Shown: piece after piece, positions 26,624 to 36,198 of the stretch | Position numbering within the stretch: the first letter of the stretch is position 1 | How the letters are laid out: every line of letters starts with the position of its first letter | Assembly: GCA_965206395.1 (NCBI GenBank) | Contig: CBDBJK010000008.1 | Coordinates: forward strand, 1 to 64,000 | DNA from: CBDBJK01 sp965206395 | Lineage (GTDB): Bacteria > Chloroflexota > Dehalococcoidia > Lucifugimonadales > CATOSD01 | Length of the DNA: 64,000 nucleotides | Direction of reading: 5' to 3' | Notes under the pieces: generated by a model | Databases searched by the model: none | What the model saw: only the letters and a program-made list of their open reading frames with translations | What the model was told of the DNA's origin: nothing | Program-made: the position numbers and the translations under genes

Positions 26624-27262
26624 TCAACGTTTTTGTATTGATGGGTAGAGTGACTTTAGCTTGATGCGCGCATCCTCGGTAGTGAAGCGCCAATCCACTC
26701 GTATCACATCCCGGTTGCGTTGATTCTGCCAAGCATTGACCTCGCCGCGCAGGATGTCTTGATTGGCAATCCGTCGGTCCAGGCACTGTCGAGCCAGCAC
26801 ACCGATCTCTATCTCCGCCATATTCAACCAACTCCCGTGTTTGGGAGTGTAGTGTATCTCCAGTCGCTCAGCTATACGCCTCGCCTCAGCAGGCTCGAAT
26901 GCCTCGTATAGCGAGGACAGCTTGTGAGTGTTGAGATTGTCCATTACCAGCACGATCCGGTCTCTGTCAGGGTAGTCCTCGTCGACCAGTTTCTTTATCA
27001 CATGCGCCCAGTCCACCTTCGTGCGACGCTCTCTGACCTCGACTCGGCGCCATCCGTCCAACGGTGCAAACAGCATGAACAGGCTGCTCACTCCATTGCG
27101 CTCGTATTCGTAGTCGTATGCCGCCGATAAGCCGGGCGCTGCGGGACGCGGCACTCGCGTCTCCTTGACTTGCTGTTTGCTCGTCTCATCCATGCACACC
27201 AGAACCTCATTCCCATCGTACGGCCGTTGGTAGACCTCCAGTACGTCTTCCATCGCGCACAC
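26624..27262 (-). CDS. IS630 transposase orfB, copy 3
   Basis: Catalytic half, with the same protein sequence as copy 1 by eye, DDE residues intact. Confidence 0.85.
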   Translation of the reverse strand: MCAMEDVLEVYQRPYDGNEVLVCMDETSKQQVKETRVPRPAAPGLSAAYDYEYERNGVSSLFMLFAPLDGWRRVEVRERRTKVDWAHVIKKLVDEDYPDRDRIVLVMDNLNTHKLSSLYEAFEPAEARRIAERLEIHYTPKHGSWLNMAEIEIGVLARQCLDRRIANQDILRGEVNAWQNQRNRDVIRVDWRFTTEDARIKLKSLYPSIQKR

Positions 27263-27770
27263 AAACTCCGCGCTCTGACCGGGCGGGATGCACCAACTCT
27301 GCTTCAGCCACGGCTTCAGTTCGTTTTTTTTTAAGCGCCTGGCGAACCGTCTCGGTGCTAATGGTCCCGACTATCTCACACTCGACCAACTGGTCAGCCA
27401 ACAGCTTCAGGGTCCAACTGGCACGCCCCTCCGGCGGTTCCCCGCAGGCCATCGCTATCAACCGTGCTTCACCTTCGCCGTCCAGTCTCTTTTGACGCCG
27501 ACGCAGTTGCTTTTTGCGATTCAGCGCAGACTCGACCCCCTCCTCCACACAGCGCTTGCGTATTCGCTCGACCGTTGACTGTCCCACACCGAGCGCGCTG
27601 GTGATGTCCGCGTCCTTCATTCCCCTGTCCGAGCGTGACTCATCGCTCATCAGCAGAATGCGCGCATGGGTCTGTTTGTACGCCGCAGCCCGACCGCGTG
27701 AGACCAAGGCGTTGAGTTCCTGTTGTTCGTCGGTAGTCAGTCTGATACGGTACTTCTTGGTAGACATCAT
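27207..27770 (-). CDS. IS630 transposase orfA, copy 3
   Basis: As in copy 1, with a Gly to Arg change just before the helix-turn-helix. The A9 run is intact. Confidence 0.85.
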   Translation of the reverse strand: MMSTKKYRIRLTTDEQQELNALVSRGRAAAYKQTHARILLMSDESRSDRGMKDADITSALGVGQSTVERIRKRCVEEGVESALNRKKQLRRRQKRLDGEGEARLIAMACGEPPEGRASWTLKLLADQLVECEIVGTISTETVRQALKKKRTEAVAEAELVHPARSERGVCVRDGRRTGGLPTAVRWE

Positions 27771-27984
27771 GGTTCCTCCTCGGTTCAACGTTACGATTGA
27801 ACCCCCAAGAGGAACAATGACTATCATGGTATTCATTTCAATGATGTTGGACCACTAGGTCTTAAATTTATTAAAGGTTAGGTTATAGAAAGTCATTCTC
27901 TTGCCAAAAATTCACCTTCTAAATAAAGGAGTTAAATATGGAAGTTCTCTTTAGTTCTGATTCGTGGGGCACGCCACTAGTGGT

Positions 27985-28635
27985 TCAACGTTTTTGTATT
28001 GATGGGTAGAGTGACTTTAGCTTGATGCGCGCATCCTCGGTAGTGAAGCGCCAATCCACTCGTATCACATCCCGGTTGCGTTGATTCTGCCAAGCATTGA
28101 CCTCGCCGCGCAGGATGTCTTGATTGGCAATCCGTCGGTCCAGGCACTGTCGAGCCAGCACACCGATCTCTATCTCCGCCATATTCAACCAACTCCCGTG
28201 TTTGGGAGTGTAGTGTATCTCCAGTCGCTCAGCTATACGCCTCGCCTCAGCAGGCTCGAATGCCTCGTATAGCGAGGACAGCTTGTGAGTGTTGAGATTG
28301 TCCATTACCAGCACGATCCGGTCTCTGTCAGGGTAGTCCTCGTCGACCAGTTTCTTTATCACATGCGCCCAGTCCACCTTCGTGCGACGCTCTCTGACCT
28401 CGACTCGGCGCCATCCGTCCAACGGTGCAAACAGCATGAACAGGCTGCTCACTCCATTGCGCTCGTATTCGTAGTCGTATGCCGCCGATAAGCCGGGCGC
28501 TGCGGGACGCGGCACTCGCGTCTCCTTGACTTGCTGTTTGCTCGTCTCATCCATGCACACCAGAACCTCATTCCCATCGTACGGCCGTTGGTAGACCTCC
28601 AGTACGTCTTCCATCACGTCTTCCATCGCGCACAC
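27985..28635 (-). CDS. IS630 transposase orfB, copy 4
   Basis: DDE half with four extra residues (MEDVMEDVLEV) from the 12-bp duplication, upstream of the first catalytic motif. Activity may or may not be affected. Confidence 0.82.
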   Translation of the reverse strand: MCAMEDVMEDVLEVYQRPYDGNEVLVCMDETSKQQVKETRVPRPAAPGLSAAYDYEYERNGVSSLFMLFAPLDGWRRVEVRERRTKVDWAHVIKKLVDEDYPDRDRIVLVMDNLNTHKLSSLYEAFEPAEARRIAERLEIHYTPKHGSWLNMAEIEIGVLARQCLDRRIANQDILRGEVNAWQNQRNRDVIRVDWRFTTEDARIKLKSLYPSIQKR

Positions 28636-29143
28636 AAACTCCGCGCTCTGACCGGGCGGGATGCACCAACTCTGCTTCAGCCACGGCTTCAGTTCGTTTT
28701 TTTTTAAGCGCCTGGCGAACCGTCTCGGTGCTAATGGTCCCGACTATCTCACACTCGACCAACTGGTCAGCCAACAGCTTCAGGGTCCAACTGGCACGCC
28801 CCTCCGGCGGTTCCCCGCAGGCCATCGCTATCAACCGTGCTTCACCTTCGCCGTCCAGTCTCTTTTGACGCCGACGCAGTTGCTTTTTGCGATTCAGCGC
28901 AGACTCGACCCCCTCCTCCACACAGCGCTTGCGTATTCGCTCGACCGTTGACTGTCCCACACCGAGCGCGCTGGTGATGTCCGCGTCCTTCATTCCCCCG
29001 TCCGAGCGTGACTCATCGCTCATCAGCAGAATGCGCGCATGGGTCTGTTTGTACGCCGCAGCCCGACCGCGTGAGACCAAGGCGTTGAGTTCCTGTTGTT
29101 CGTCGGTAGTCAGTCTGATACGGTACTTCTTGGTAGACATCAT
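28568..29143 (-). CDS. IS630 transposase orfA, copy 4
   Basis: As copy 1 but with four extra codons near the end (GRRDGRRTGG), lying after the A9 run and so outside the expected fusion protein's orfA part. Confidence 0.8.
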   Translation of the reverse strand: MMSTKKYRIRLTTDEQQELNALVSRGRAAAYKQTHARILLMSDESRSDGGMKDADITSALGVGQSTVERIRKRCVEEGVESALNRKKQLRRRQKRLDGEGEARLIAMACGEPPEGRASWTLKLLADQLVECEIVGTISTETVRQALKKKRTEAVAEAELVHPARSERGVCVRDGRRDGRRTGGLPTAVRWE

Positions 29144-29463
29144 GGTTCCTCCTCGGTTCAACGTTACGATTGAACCCCCAAGAGGAACAATGACTATCAT
29201 GGTATTCATTTCAATGATGTTGGACCACTAGGTATCGGTTTATTCTTTTTCTTTTCTTGCTCAGGAGCTGGAATTTTATTTTGGGGATTATCTCATTTTA
29301 TACCCGTCGCGTCTGATGAGCGGCGTCGTCAGGCGGTCCTAAAAAGCAATAAAGAATAGAGTAAAGGTACTGGTTAACATAAAATACTTAGCCTTTTAAG
29401 TCAGCATAACAACGTCTTTAGATCTGATTGCACAAGTTGCTTGAATTTGGATTTTTCTGTTTT

Positions 29464-29603
29464 AGCCGATATTTCCCAGATGGAATCCAATGCTTTAATA
29501 AACATGCCATATTGCGATGGCACAACTGTACGACCACTCGCTGATGTTGTCAAACGCCATCTGAAGTGCTCCATTTAGCCTCATAGTGCCATTCAGCCAC
29601 TCG
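29464..29603 (-). promoter_or_regulatory. Promoter module copy B, orphan
   Basis: On the minus strand TTGACA (29553-29548), the conserved 17-base spacer ACATCAGCGAGTGGTCG and TACAGT (29530-29525), with CCATCTGGGAAATATCGG at the proximal end. It points left, away from urease, toward the split small-protein gene on the opposite strand, so no gene for it remains. Confidence 0.65.
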
Positions 29604-29765
29604 CACGAGTTTCCCAACGGCAGGTCTCAGCCGAACCAAAGCCAGAGGTCTAGAAGTACCTGGAGGAGTGGATGGAGAGCCAGAAGTGTATTGAGAGTGG
29701 TTTTCGCAAGCAATGGACAATCAACCGGCACACCAAAGAGTAGTCCAGTAGGCGCGATACGGTAT

Positions 29766-29794
29766 TTGACAGCGTTCTGGAGTGCGAGTACCAT
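29766..29794 (+). promoter_or_regulatory. Likely urease operon promoter
   Basis: TTGACA (29766-29771) and TACCAT (29789-29794) with a 17-base spacer, about 100 bases ahead of ureA. It is not related to the promoter module next door. Confidence 0.5.
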
Positions 29795-29894
29795 TCCCGC
29801 CATCAAGGGTTGTGAGTTCTTTGGACGTCCGCTGTTTGATAGGGGAAATGTCGGTCAACAATTTGTAAACCTAACGTCATGTGTGGAGCGTCAT

Positions 29895-30200
29895 ATGAAA
29901 TTGACACCTAAAGAGGTTGAACGGCTCCTGTTGTTCTCCGCCGCTGAGCTTGCCAGGAAGAGGAAGGCCAAGGGCCTTAAACTCAATCACCCGGAAGCCA
30001 TTGCGTACATCACGGACGCTGTAGTGGAGAGCGCGCGCGAGGGGAAGACCGTCGCAGAAGCCATGTCAGGTGGGGTCTCGCTCCTGAAGAAGGAGGACGT
30101 CATGGAGGGCGTGGCGGAGATGATCCCCATGGTCCAGGTGGAGGGCCTCTTCCCGGACGGGACCAAGCTCATCACCATCCATGACCCCATTCGCGAGTAA
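29895..30200 (+). CDS. ureA: Urease gamma subunit
   Basis: The 101-residue small structural subunit of nickel urease (MKLTPKEVERLLLFSAAELA, LNHPEAIAYITDAVVESAREG, PMVQVEGLFPDGTKL). ATG 29895 with GGAG six bases upstream is the family start; the frame is open further up but that sequence is not UreA. First gene of ureABCGDEF. Confidence 0.97.
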   Translation: MKLTPKEVERLLLFSAAELARKRKAKGLKLNHPEAIAYITDAVVESAREGKTVAEAMSGGVSLLKKEDVMEGVAEMIPMVQVEGLFPDGTKLITIHDPIRE

Positions 30201-30211
30201 GAGGAGCATCT

Positions 30212-30595
30212 ATGGCCAAGGATATGATCCCGGGCGAGTTCCTCCCCGCAGAGGGAACGATAGAGATCAACGTGGGCAGAAAGACCGTCTGCCTGCTGGT
30301 GACCAACACCGGAGACCGGCCTATCCAGGTTGGCTCCCACTATCATTTCTTTGAGACTAACCGCGCCCTTGACTTCGATCGGGCGCAAGCTTTTGGTATG
30401 CGGCTGGATATCTCGGCGGGCACGGCAGTGCGGTTTGAGCCCGGCGATGCCAAGGATGTTCAGCTGACGGAGATTGGCGGGAGCAAGTTTGTGTACGGCC
30501 TGAACGACCTCACAAACGGCTCCCTGCTATCCAGCCTGACCAAGGAGCGAGCGCTCAAGCTTGCAAAAGAACGTGGCTTTAAGGGGGCCGACTAA
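30212..30595 (+). CDS. ureB: Urease beta subunit
   Basis: A 127-residue protein with the conserved PGEFLPAEGTIEINVGRK start, VGSHYHFFETNRALDFDR and GMRLDISAGTAVRFEPGD. It is slightly longer than usual because of a C-terminal Lys-rich tail. It assembles with UreA and UreC in the (ABC)3 enzyme in the cytoplasm. Confidence 0.97.
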   Translation: MAKDMIPGEFLPAEGTIEINVGRKTVCLLVTNTGDRPIQVGSHYHFFETNRALDFDRAQAFGMRLDISAGTAVRFEPGDAKDVQLTEIGGSKFVYGLNDLTNGSLLSSLTKERALKLAKERGFKGAD

Positions 30596-30596
30596 G

Positions 30597-32306
30597 ATGT
30601 CGAAGAAGCTGACCCGGCGGGAATACGGCGAACTCTTTGGGCCCACCAAGGGAGATAAGCTGCGGCTCGCGGACACCGAGCTGATCATCGAGGTCGAAGA
30701 AGACCTCCTGGTCTACGGAGACGAAAGCGTGTTTGGCGGAGGAAAGACCCTCCGCGATGGGCTAGGCTTGGCTCCGGGCGTCAGCAGCGACGAGGGCGCT
30801 CTGGACTTCGTCATTACCAACGTGGTCATTATTGATCCCGTCCTTGGGGTCATAAAGGCGGACATCGGGATCAAAGACAACCGCATCGCTGGGATCGGCA
30901 AGGCGGGGAACCCCAACATCATGGAGGGCGTCAGCGCCAATATGGTCATCAGCGCCAACACGGACGTCCGCTCCGCGGAGGGGCTGATTGCCACCGCCGG
31001 CGGCATTGACTGCCACATTCATTTCGATAGCGCGGGCCTGCCGGCGGAGTCCATAAGCAGCGGGATCACGACCATGATCGGCGGAAGCCTTGGCCCCACC
31101 ACTGTGGGCATCGCCTCAGGCGGGAAGCTCAACCTGGGGCGGATGCTTCAGGCCAGTGAGGAGTTCCCCCTCAACTTCGGGTTCCTAGGTAAGGGCAACA
31201 GCAGCAAGCCCAAGTCTCTGGAGGAGCAGGTCGTTGGCGGCGCCATCGGGCTGAAGATCCATGAGGACTGGGGCGCCATGCCCAGCGTGATCCGTACTTG
31301 CCTAGACGTTGCCGACAACATGGATTTCCAGGTTCAGCTGCACACGGACACCCTCAACGAGTCCGGGTATCTGGAGGACACGCTCCACGCCGTAGACGGG
31401 CGCACCATTCACATGTACCACGCTGAGGGAGCTGGTGGTGGCCATGCCCCTGATATCATCCGCGTAGTGGGAGAACCGAACTGTCTGCCCTCCTCCACCA
31501 ACCCGACCAACCCTTATACGATCAACACTTTTGATGAGCACCTGGACATGACCATGGTCTGCCATCACCTTAATCCCTCCATCCCTGAGGACGTGGCATT
31601 TGCGGAGTCTCGCATCCGTGCCGAGACCATCGCCGCTGAGGACGTTCTCCATGACATGGGCGCCATCAGCATGTTGGGCTCGGACTCCCAGGGAATGGGC
31701 CGGAACGGAGAGGTCATCTGCCGCACCTGGCAGCTTGCAAGCAAGATGAAGGTTCAGCGTGGCCCCTTGCCGGGTGACGTTGGGAACGACAACACCCGTG
31801 TGAAGCGGTACATTGCCAAGTACCCCATCAATCCGGCTAGAGCATTTGGAATAGAGAGCCACATTGGTTCACTGGAGCCGGGCAAATGGGCGGACATCGT
31901 CCTGTGGTCGCCTGCCTTTTTTGGCATCAAGCCGGAGTTGATCTTCAAAGGCGGGTTCATTGCCTGGGCGCCCATGGGCGATTCCAGCGCGTCCCTCATG
32001 ACATGTGAACCCATCCTCTACAAGCCGCAGTGGGGCGCTTTTGGAAACGCGCGGCACGCCACATGCCTGAGCTTTGTCTCCCAAGCGGCGATCAATGACC
32101 GGATCGATGAGAAGCTGGGACTCCGCAAAGTCATGGCTGGGGTGAAGGGAACGCGCAATCTGAACAAGGGCCACATGCTCCACAACGACTACTGTCCCAC
32201 CATTACCGTGGACCCTGAGACTTACCAGGTCATCGTTGACGGTGAGATCGCCACATGTGAGCCGGCGGCTGAGCTTCCCCTGGCCCAGCGGTACGTGCTA
32301 CGGTAA
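30597..32306 (+). CDS. ureC: Urease alpha subunit (catalytic, nickel)
   Basis: The 569-residue catalytic subunit hydrolysing urea to ammonia and carbamate. All nickel-site residues are visible: His-x-His in DCHIHF (about residue 140), the Lys that is carbamylated in GLKIHEDWG, His in VQLHTDTLNESG and MYHAEGAGGGH, Asp in MLGSDSQGMGR, and the mobile-flap Cys-His in MTMVCHHLNPSIP. ATG 30597 is one base after the ureB stop with a G-rich site upstream. The longer frame from 30561 overlaps ureB and is not needed. Confidence 0.98.
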   Translation: MSKKLTRREYGELFGPTKGDKLRLADTELIIEVEEDLLVYGDESVFGGGKTLRDGLGLAPGVSSDEGALDFVITNVVIIDPVLGVIKADIGIKDNRIAGIGKAGNPNIMEGVSANMVISANTDVRSAEGLIATAGGIDCHIHFDSAGLPAESISSGITTMIGGSLGPTTVGIASGGKLNLGRMLQASEEFPLNFGFLGKGNSSKPKSLEEQVVGGAIGLKIHEDWGAMPSVIRTCLDVADNMDFQVQLHTDTLNESGYLEDTLHAVDGRTIHMYHAEGAGGGHAPDIIRVVGEPNCLPSSTNPTNPYTINTFDEHLDMTMVCHHLNPSIPEDVAFAESRIRAETIAAEDVLHDMGAISMLGSDSQGMGRNGEVICRTWQLASKMKVQRGPLPGDVGNDNTRVKRYIAKYPINPARAFGIESHIGSLEPGKWADIVLWSPAFFGIKPELIFKGGFIAWAPMGDSSASLMTCEPILYKPQWGAFGNARHATCLSFVSQAAINDRIDEKLGLRKVMAGVKGTRNLNKGHMLHNDYCPTITVDPETYQVIVDGEIATCEPAAELPLAQRYVLR

Positions 32307-32309
32307 AAC

Positions 32310-32933
<624 letters not shown>

Positions 32934-33843
32934 TCGAACCCTGCCCCGAGAGCTTCGGATCTATGAACAGGAGCAGCCGGAGCAACTGAAGGTTGGCGCC
33001 GCAGGCAAGGAAGGGGTGCTCATCGTCAGCTTCAAGCGGGACAGCAACGGCAGAACCGTCATCTGTGAGCAGTACGTTCAGCACCCCTATCACATCACGC
33101 GGCTCCTCCGCCTGGACGATGGCTTGCCAGACATGGCTTTCCTGTACGTCCAGATGCCCACGGGCGGCATACTTCAGGGTGATAGACTGCGGATGGAAAT
33201 AGAGTTGCAAAAAGGAACCCAAGTGCACGTAACAACCCAGTCTGTATCTAAGGTCTACCGGATGAACAAGAACTTCGGCTCTCAGACCCTGGACGTGCGG
33301 GTGGAGGAAGGCGCCTTCTTCGAGTATTACCCGGACGCTCTCCTGCTTCAGAAGAACGCCCGCTACGCTCAGGAGACACGGCTCATGGTCCACGATGGGG
33401 CAACCGCGCTCTACGGAGAGATTGTCCTGCCGGGCCGGGTGGCCAGCGGCGAGGCGTTTGAGTACGACGTTTTTTACTCCTCTCTTGTGGCTGAAAACCA
33501 GGAGCGTCAGCCCCGTTTCCGGGAGACTCTACTTCTGGAACCCAAACGGAGGAATCTGAAGAGAAAGGGCTTGCTGGGAAATTGGAATGTCTTTGGAAAT
33601 TTTTATGTCCTGACCCCGGCGGGAGAGATGGACCGGCTGAGCGATGAAATCCATCAGCTTCTGCAGGAACAGGAGGCCATTTGGGGTGGGTGCAGCCTCC
33701 TGCCCTTCCGTGATGGAATCGTTGCCCGGATCATGGGTTCGGAGCACCGTTACGTGAAGAATGCCATGGACAAGGTTTGGTCCGGCGTAAGGCAGTTTCT
33801 GTTGGGCGTGCCGGCGCCGCAGATCCGGAAATAGGTGGGCATC

Positions 33844-34383
33844 ATGCTGAAACTCAAAGGTGTGCTGGGCAACATCCACAGTGATGCGGGGCTGCGGGAA
33901 CAGTGTGAGCGTTTGTCGGCGTTGGGCAAGCAGGAGGTTCTACTGCTGGAAACTCGGGATACGCAGAAAAGCCGGCTCCGCGTAGTCACAGACAAGGGGA
34001 CGGAAGTTGGCATTATATTGGAACGGGGTGGGGCGCTCCGGGACGGCGATCTCCTTTTCTTGAGTGAGCCGGACTGCGCCATTGTGGTCCAGGTGAAGCC
34101 GGAAGACGTGATGGCCATCACCCTGGACTCTATGCCGACACGTGGCGAGCTCATAGCCAACGCGGTACGGTTGGGGCACATCCTGGGAAACCAGCACTGG
34201 CCGATTCATGTTGTGGGAGAGACAGTGTACGTGCCCGTCTCCATCGCCCAGAACGTCATGGAAACAGTCATGAAGACCTATCACGTCTACGGTGTCCATT
34301 ATGAATTCAGGCAAGCGCAGATCGGTGGGTTCCCGCCAGTTGCCCATGCCGCTTCAGAGGAGCACACGCACCGCGATGTGTAA
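33844..34383 (+). CDS. ureE: Urease accessory nickel chaperone UreE
   Basis: A 179-residue protein: N-terminal UreE domain (MLKLKGVLGN, LLETRDTQKSRLRVVTDKGT), C-terminal metal-binding fold (LGHILGNQHWPIHV, including the conserved His) and a short tail EEHTHRDV with two His, not the long His-rich tail of some UreE proteins. ATG 33844 follows AGGTGG by five bases; GTG 33835 right after the ureD stop is the alternative. Confidence 0.9.
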   Translation: MLKLKGVLGNIHSDAGLREQCERLSALGKQEVLLLETRDTQKSRLRVVTDKGTEVGIILERGGALRDGDLLFLSEPDCAIVVQVKPEDVMAITLDSMPTRGELIANAVRLGHILGNQHWPIHVVGETVYVPVSIAQNVMETVMKTYHVYGVHYEFRQAQIGGFPPVAHAASEEHTHRDV

Positions 34384-35104
34384 AAGGAAAGAGCAGGGGC
34401 CAGACGCCTCAGGGTTACGCGACGATGGATTCTTGCATGCCCTCCAGATCTCGGATTCGTTTTTTCCCACAGGGATGGTCACCTTGTCCCATGCCCTGGA
34501 GACCTTTGTTGATGAGGAGCAGGTCACGTCAGAGGAGGATATCGAAGGGCTGCTGGAGGACTACCTGCGTCATCAGTTGGGTGTAGCGGACATAGTCGCT
34601 TTGGGTAATGCCCACCGCGCCGCTGAGCAAGGAGACATCCAGGCAGTCATTGAAATTGACCTGACGTTGACTGCCATGAAGCTGGTCAAGGAGTCCAGGG
34701 AGGTTTCCGTGAAAACCGGAGGGCGGGTGCTGGCGGTCGCACAGCGGCTTTTGGAGGCCCCAATAGTCCGACAACTGAAAGAAGCTGTCGACTCGGGCAG
34801 GAGTCCGGGAAATTACGCTGTGGTGCTTGGAGTGATGAGTTCCGCCCTGAATATCCCCTGCAAGCAAGCTATGATGCTAGAACTCTACTCCTTTGCCGTC
34901 AGCTTCCTAGGCGCTGCTGTCCGCCTTGGCCGACTGCATTACCTACAGGTGCAGGAGATTTTGCTGAGAACAGGAACGGTCATCATAGAAGTGGTTGAAG
35001 AGAATGGAGACAGGCCCATCTGTGAGATGCGGTCCTTTACGCCCGGCATTGATATAATGGGAATGAAGCATCAGCGCGCAGACCGCAGACTGTTCGTTAG
35101 TTAA
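34376..35104 (+). CDS. ureF: Urease accessory protein UreF
   Basis: An all-helical UreF, about 242 residues from ATG 34376, which overlaps the ureE stop. Family blocks are ALQISDSFFPTGMVTLSHALE, VTSEEDIEGLLEDYLRHQL and YAVVLGVMSSAL. It is the last accessory gene. No nickel transporter gene follows within the window. A longer frame from 34292 overlaps ureE and looks spurious. Confidence 0.92.
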   Translation: MCKRKEQGPDASGLRDDGFLHALQISDSFFPTGMVTLSHALETFVDEEQVTSEEDIEGLLEDYLRHQLGVADIVALGNAHRAAEQGDIQAVIEIDLTLTAMKLVKESREVSVKTGGRVLAVAQRLLEAPIVRQLKEAVDSGRSPGNYAVVLGVMSSALNIPCKQAMMLELYSFAVSFLGAAVRLGRLHYLQVQEILLRTGTVIIEVVEENGDRPICEMRSFTPGIDIMGMKHQRADRRLFVS

Positions 35105-35139
35105 GCAGGTCTGTTAGGGCAACTGACACCGGATCAAGA

Positions 35140-35328
35140 ATGACGGAGATATTAGTCGATCTCTACCACGATGGCAGCAGCCAATTCGTTGAAACCCTTC
35201 GTTCAAACTTCCCCGCCGTGACGTTCGAGGGAGTGCGATCCCCAGTAGAGCAAAAGCAAGTTCATACATGTACGGACAAGTCATATAGACTTTTTTTCTG
35301 TCACGTTCTCGAGACTAAGAGCGTCTAA
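35140..35328 (+). CDS. Short unassigned frame downstream of ureF, cut by IS5
   Basis: MTEILVDLYHDGSSQFVETL followed by RSNFPAVTFEGVRSP looks protein-like for about 40 residues and then loses that character before running into the IS5 element at 35319. No ribosome site is evident. It may be the N-terminal remnant of a gene that followed ureF. Function not recognised. Confidence 0.3.
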   Translation: MTEILVDLYHDGSSQFVETLRSNFPAVTFEGVRSPVEQKQVHTCTDKSYRLFFCHVLETKSV

Positions 35329-35336
35329 CAAAACCA

Positions 35337-35699
35337 TTATTGGAACAGAAAGCGAGAGCAGATGATGGCACAACCTATGGCCAAGAAAGCCTCATGTATG
35401 TCTGCCCTGCGCTCATATCGAACCCGTAAGCGTCGGAACTGATGAAGCCAACTCAGGCTTCTCTCAACCACCCATCTATGCACACCCAACCCGCTGCCAT
35501 GCGGCTCACCTCGCTTGGCCAGCAGCGGCCAGATATGTCGCTTCTTCAACTCCTTGCGAACAGGCTCAGAGTCATACCCTCTGTCTCCCTGCGCCTGAAG
35601 AGGACGCTTGCGAGGCCTGCCTCGCTTGCCCTTGACAGCAGGTATGGCATCCACCAACTCAAGGGCTTGGGTGACATCGTGAGCGTTCGCGCCAGTCAA
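35337..35699 (-). CDS. IS5-family transposase, C-terminal frame
   Basis: A 120-residue frame, RLTGANAHDVTQALELVDAI, GDRGYDSEPVRKELK and HRWVVERSLSWLHQFRRLRV, containing the second Asp and the Glu of the DDE triad. It is probably expressed as a -1 frameshift product with the N-terminal frame; the coordinates start at the first ATG, but the frame is open to the T5G5 run. Confidence 0.88.
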   Translation of the reverse strand: MTGANAHDVTQALELVDAIPAVKGKRGRPRKRPLQAQGDRGYDSEPVRKELKKRHIWPLLAKRGEPHGSGLGVHRWVVERSLSWLHQFRRLRVRYERRADIHEAFLAIGCAIICSRFLFQ

Positions 35700-35731
35700 C
35701 CTGACCGCCAGTGGAATGCCCTGGGCATCGG

Positions 35732-36133
35732 TTATGATATGATGCTTGCTACCCGCCTTCGCCCTGTCCGTGGGGTTGGGGCCTGTTTTCTGCCCCCAAA
35801 AACTGCTCGCACTGAAGCACTGTCCAGCACTGCGCGAGTCCAGTCTATGCGCTCAGCTGCTTGCAGGCGCTCAAGGCATACCAAGTGGATGCGCTCCCAG
35901 ACTCCCGACTGGTGCCAATCTCTGAGGCGCCTCCAGCAGGTCATCCCACTGCCACAGTCCATCTCCTTGGGTAGGTCTTCCCAGCCAATGCCTGTCTTTA
36001 GCACGAACAGTATCCCACTTAGGACCTGTCTGTCAGGTATCCTGGGCCTTCCTCCTTTCGGCTTCGGTGGTTGTGGCGGCAGTAAAGGTTGCACCAGTTC
36101 CCAGAATTCATCGCTTACAAGGGGCTTAGACAT
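35732..36133 (-). CDS. IS5-family transposase, N-terminal frame
   Basis: A 133-residue frame with SDEFWELVQPLLPPQPPKPK, GGRPRIPDRQVLSGILFVLK and GIGWEDLPKEMDCGSGMTCW, then LDSASVRAVFGG containing the first catalytic Asp. After a T5G5 run, reading shifts: a -1 shift there gives the conserved KTGPNPTDRAKAGSKHHIIT in the frame of the next entry. Confidence 0.88.
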   Translation of the reverse strand: MSKPLVSDEFWELVQPLLPPQPPKPKGGRPRIPDRQVLSGILFVLKTGIGWEDLPKEMDCGSGMTCWRRLRDWHQSGVWERIHLVCLERLQAAERIDWTRAVLDSASVRAVFGGRKQAPTPRTGRRRVASIIS

Positions 36134-36198
36134 TAGGTCATCCTCCTCCAGAGAATGTCCAGATTCTAACCCCTTTTATTAGGTTTTGTTAGACGCTC

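Larger units (their letters stand above)
26619..27855 (-). mobile_element. IS630-family insertion sequence, copy 3 (1237 bp)
   Basis: Flanked by TA at 26617-26618 and 27856-27857 in a CTAG target. It lies in the AT-rich upstream region of the small membrane-protein gene at 27938, probably separating it from its promoter. One base difference changes Gly to Arg in orfA (SRSDRGMKD). Confidence 0.95.
27980..29228 (-). mobile_element. IS630-family insertion sequence, copy 4 (1249 bp)
   Basis: Flanked by TA at 27978-27979 and 29229-29230 in a CTAG target. It is 12 bp longer than the other copies because ACGTCTTCCATC is repeated at about 28603-28627. The duplication is in frame for both transposase frames. 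Only 124 bp separate it from copy 3. Confidence 0.95.
27938..29359 (+). pseudogene. Small single-pass membrane protein gene (56 codons) split by IS630 copy 4
   Basis: AAGGAG stands six bases before ATG 27938. The frame MEVLFSSDSWGTPL reaches the CTAG target of IS630 copy 4. Joining across the IS with a single TA continues in frame as GIGLFFFFSCSGAGILFWGL (a membrane helix), then SHFIPVASDERRRQAVLKSN and KE, and stops at 29359. The restored protein is 56 residues with a basic C-terminal tail, so probably N-out C-in. The sequence is AT-rich compared with its neighbours, which suggests transfer. The function is not recognised; small subunits of membrane complexes look like this. Confidence 0.65.
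35319..36198 (-). mobile_element. IS5-family (IS427-group-like) insertion sequence, 880 bp
   Basis: Perfect 17-bp terminal inverted repeats GAGCGTCTAACAAAACC and a 3-bp duplication TAA (35316-35318, 36199-36201). It carries a two-frame IS5 transposase. Both ends are intact, so insertion is fairly recent. It lies between the urease operon and an eroded amidase gene. Confidence 0.92.

Noticed and set aside
29586..29894. N-terminal extension of UreA
   Set aside because: The extension overlaps the promoter region and is unlike UreA; ATG 29895 with a ribosome site gives the family length.
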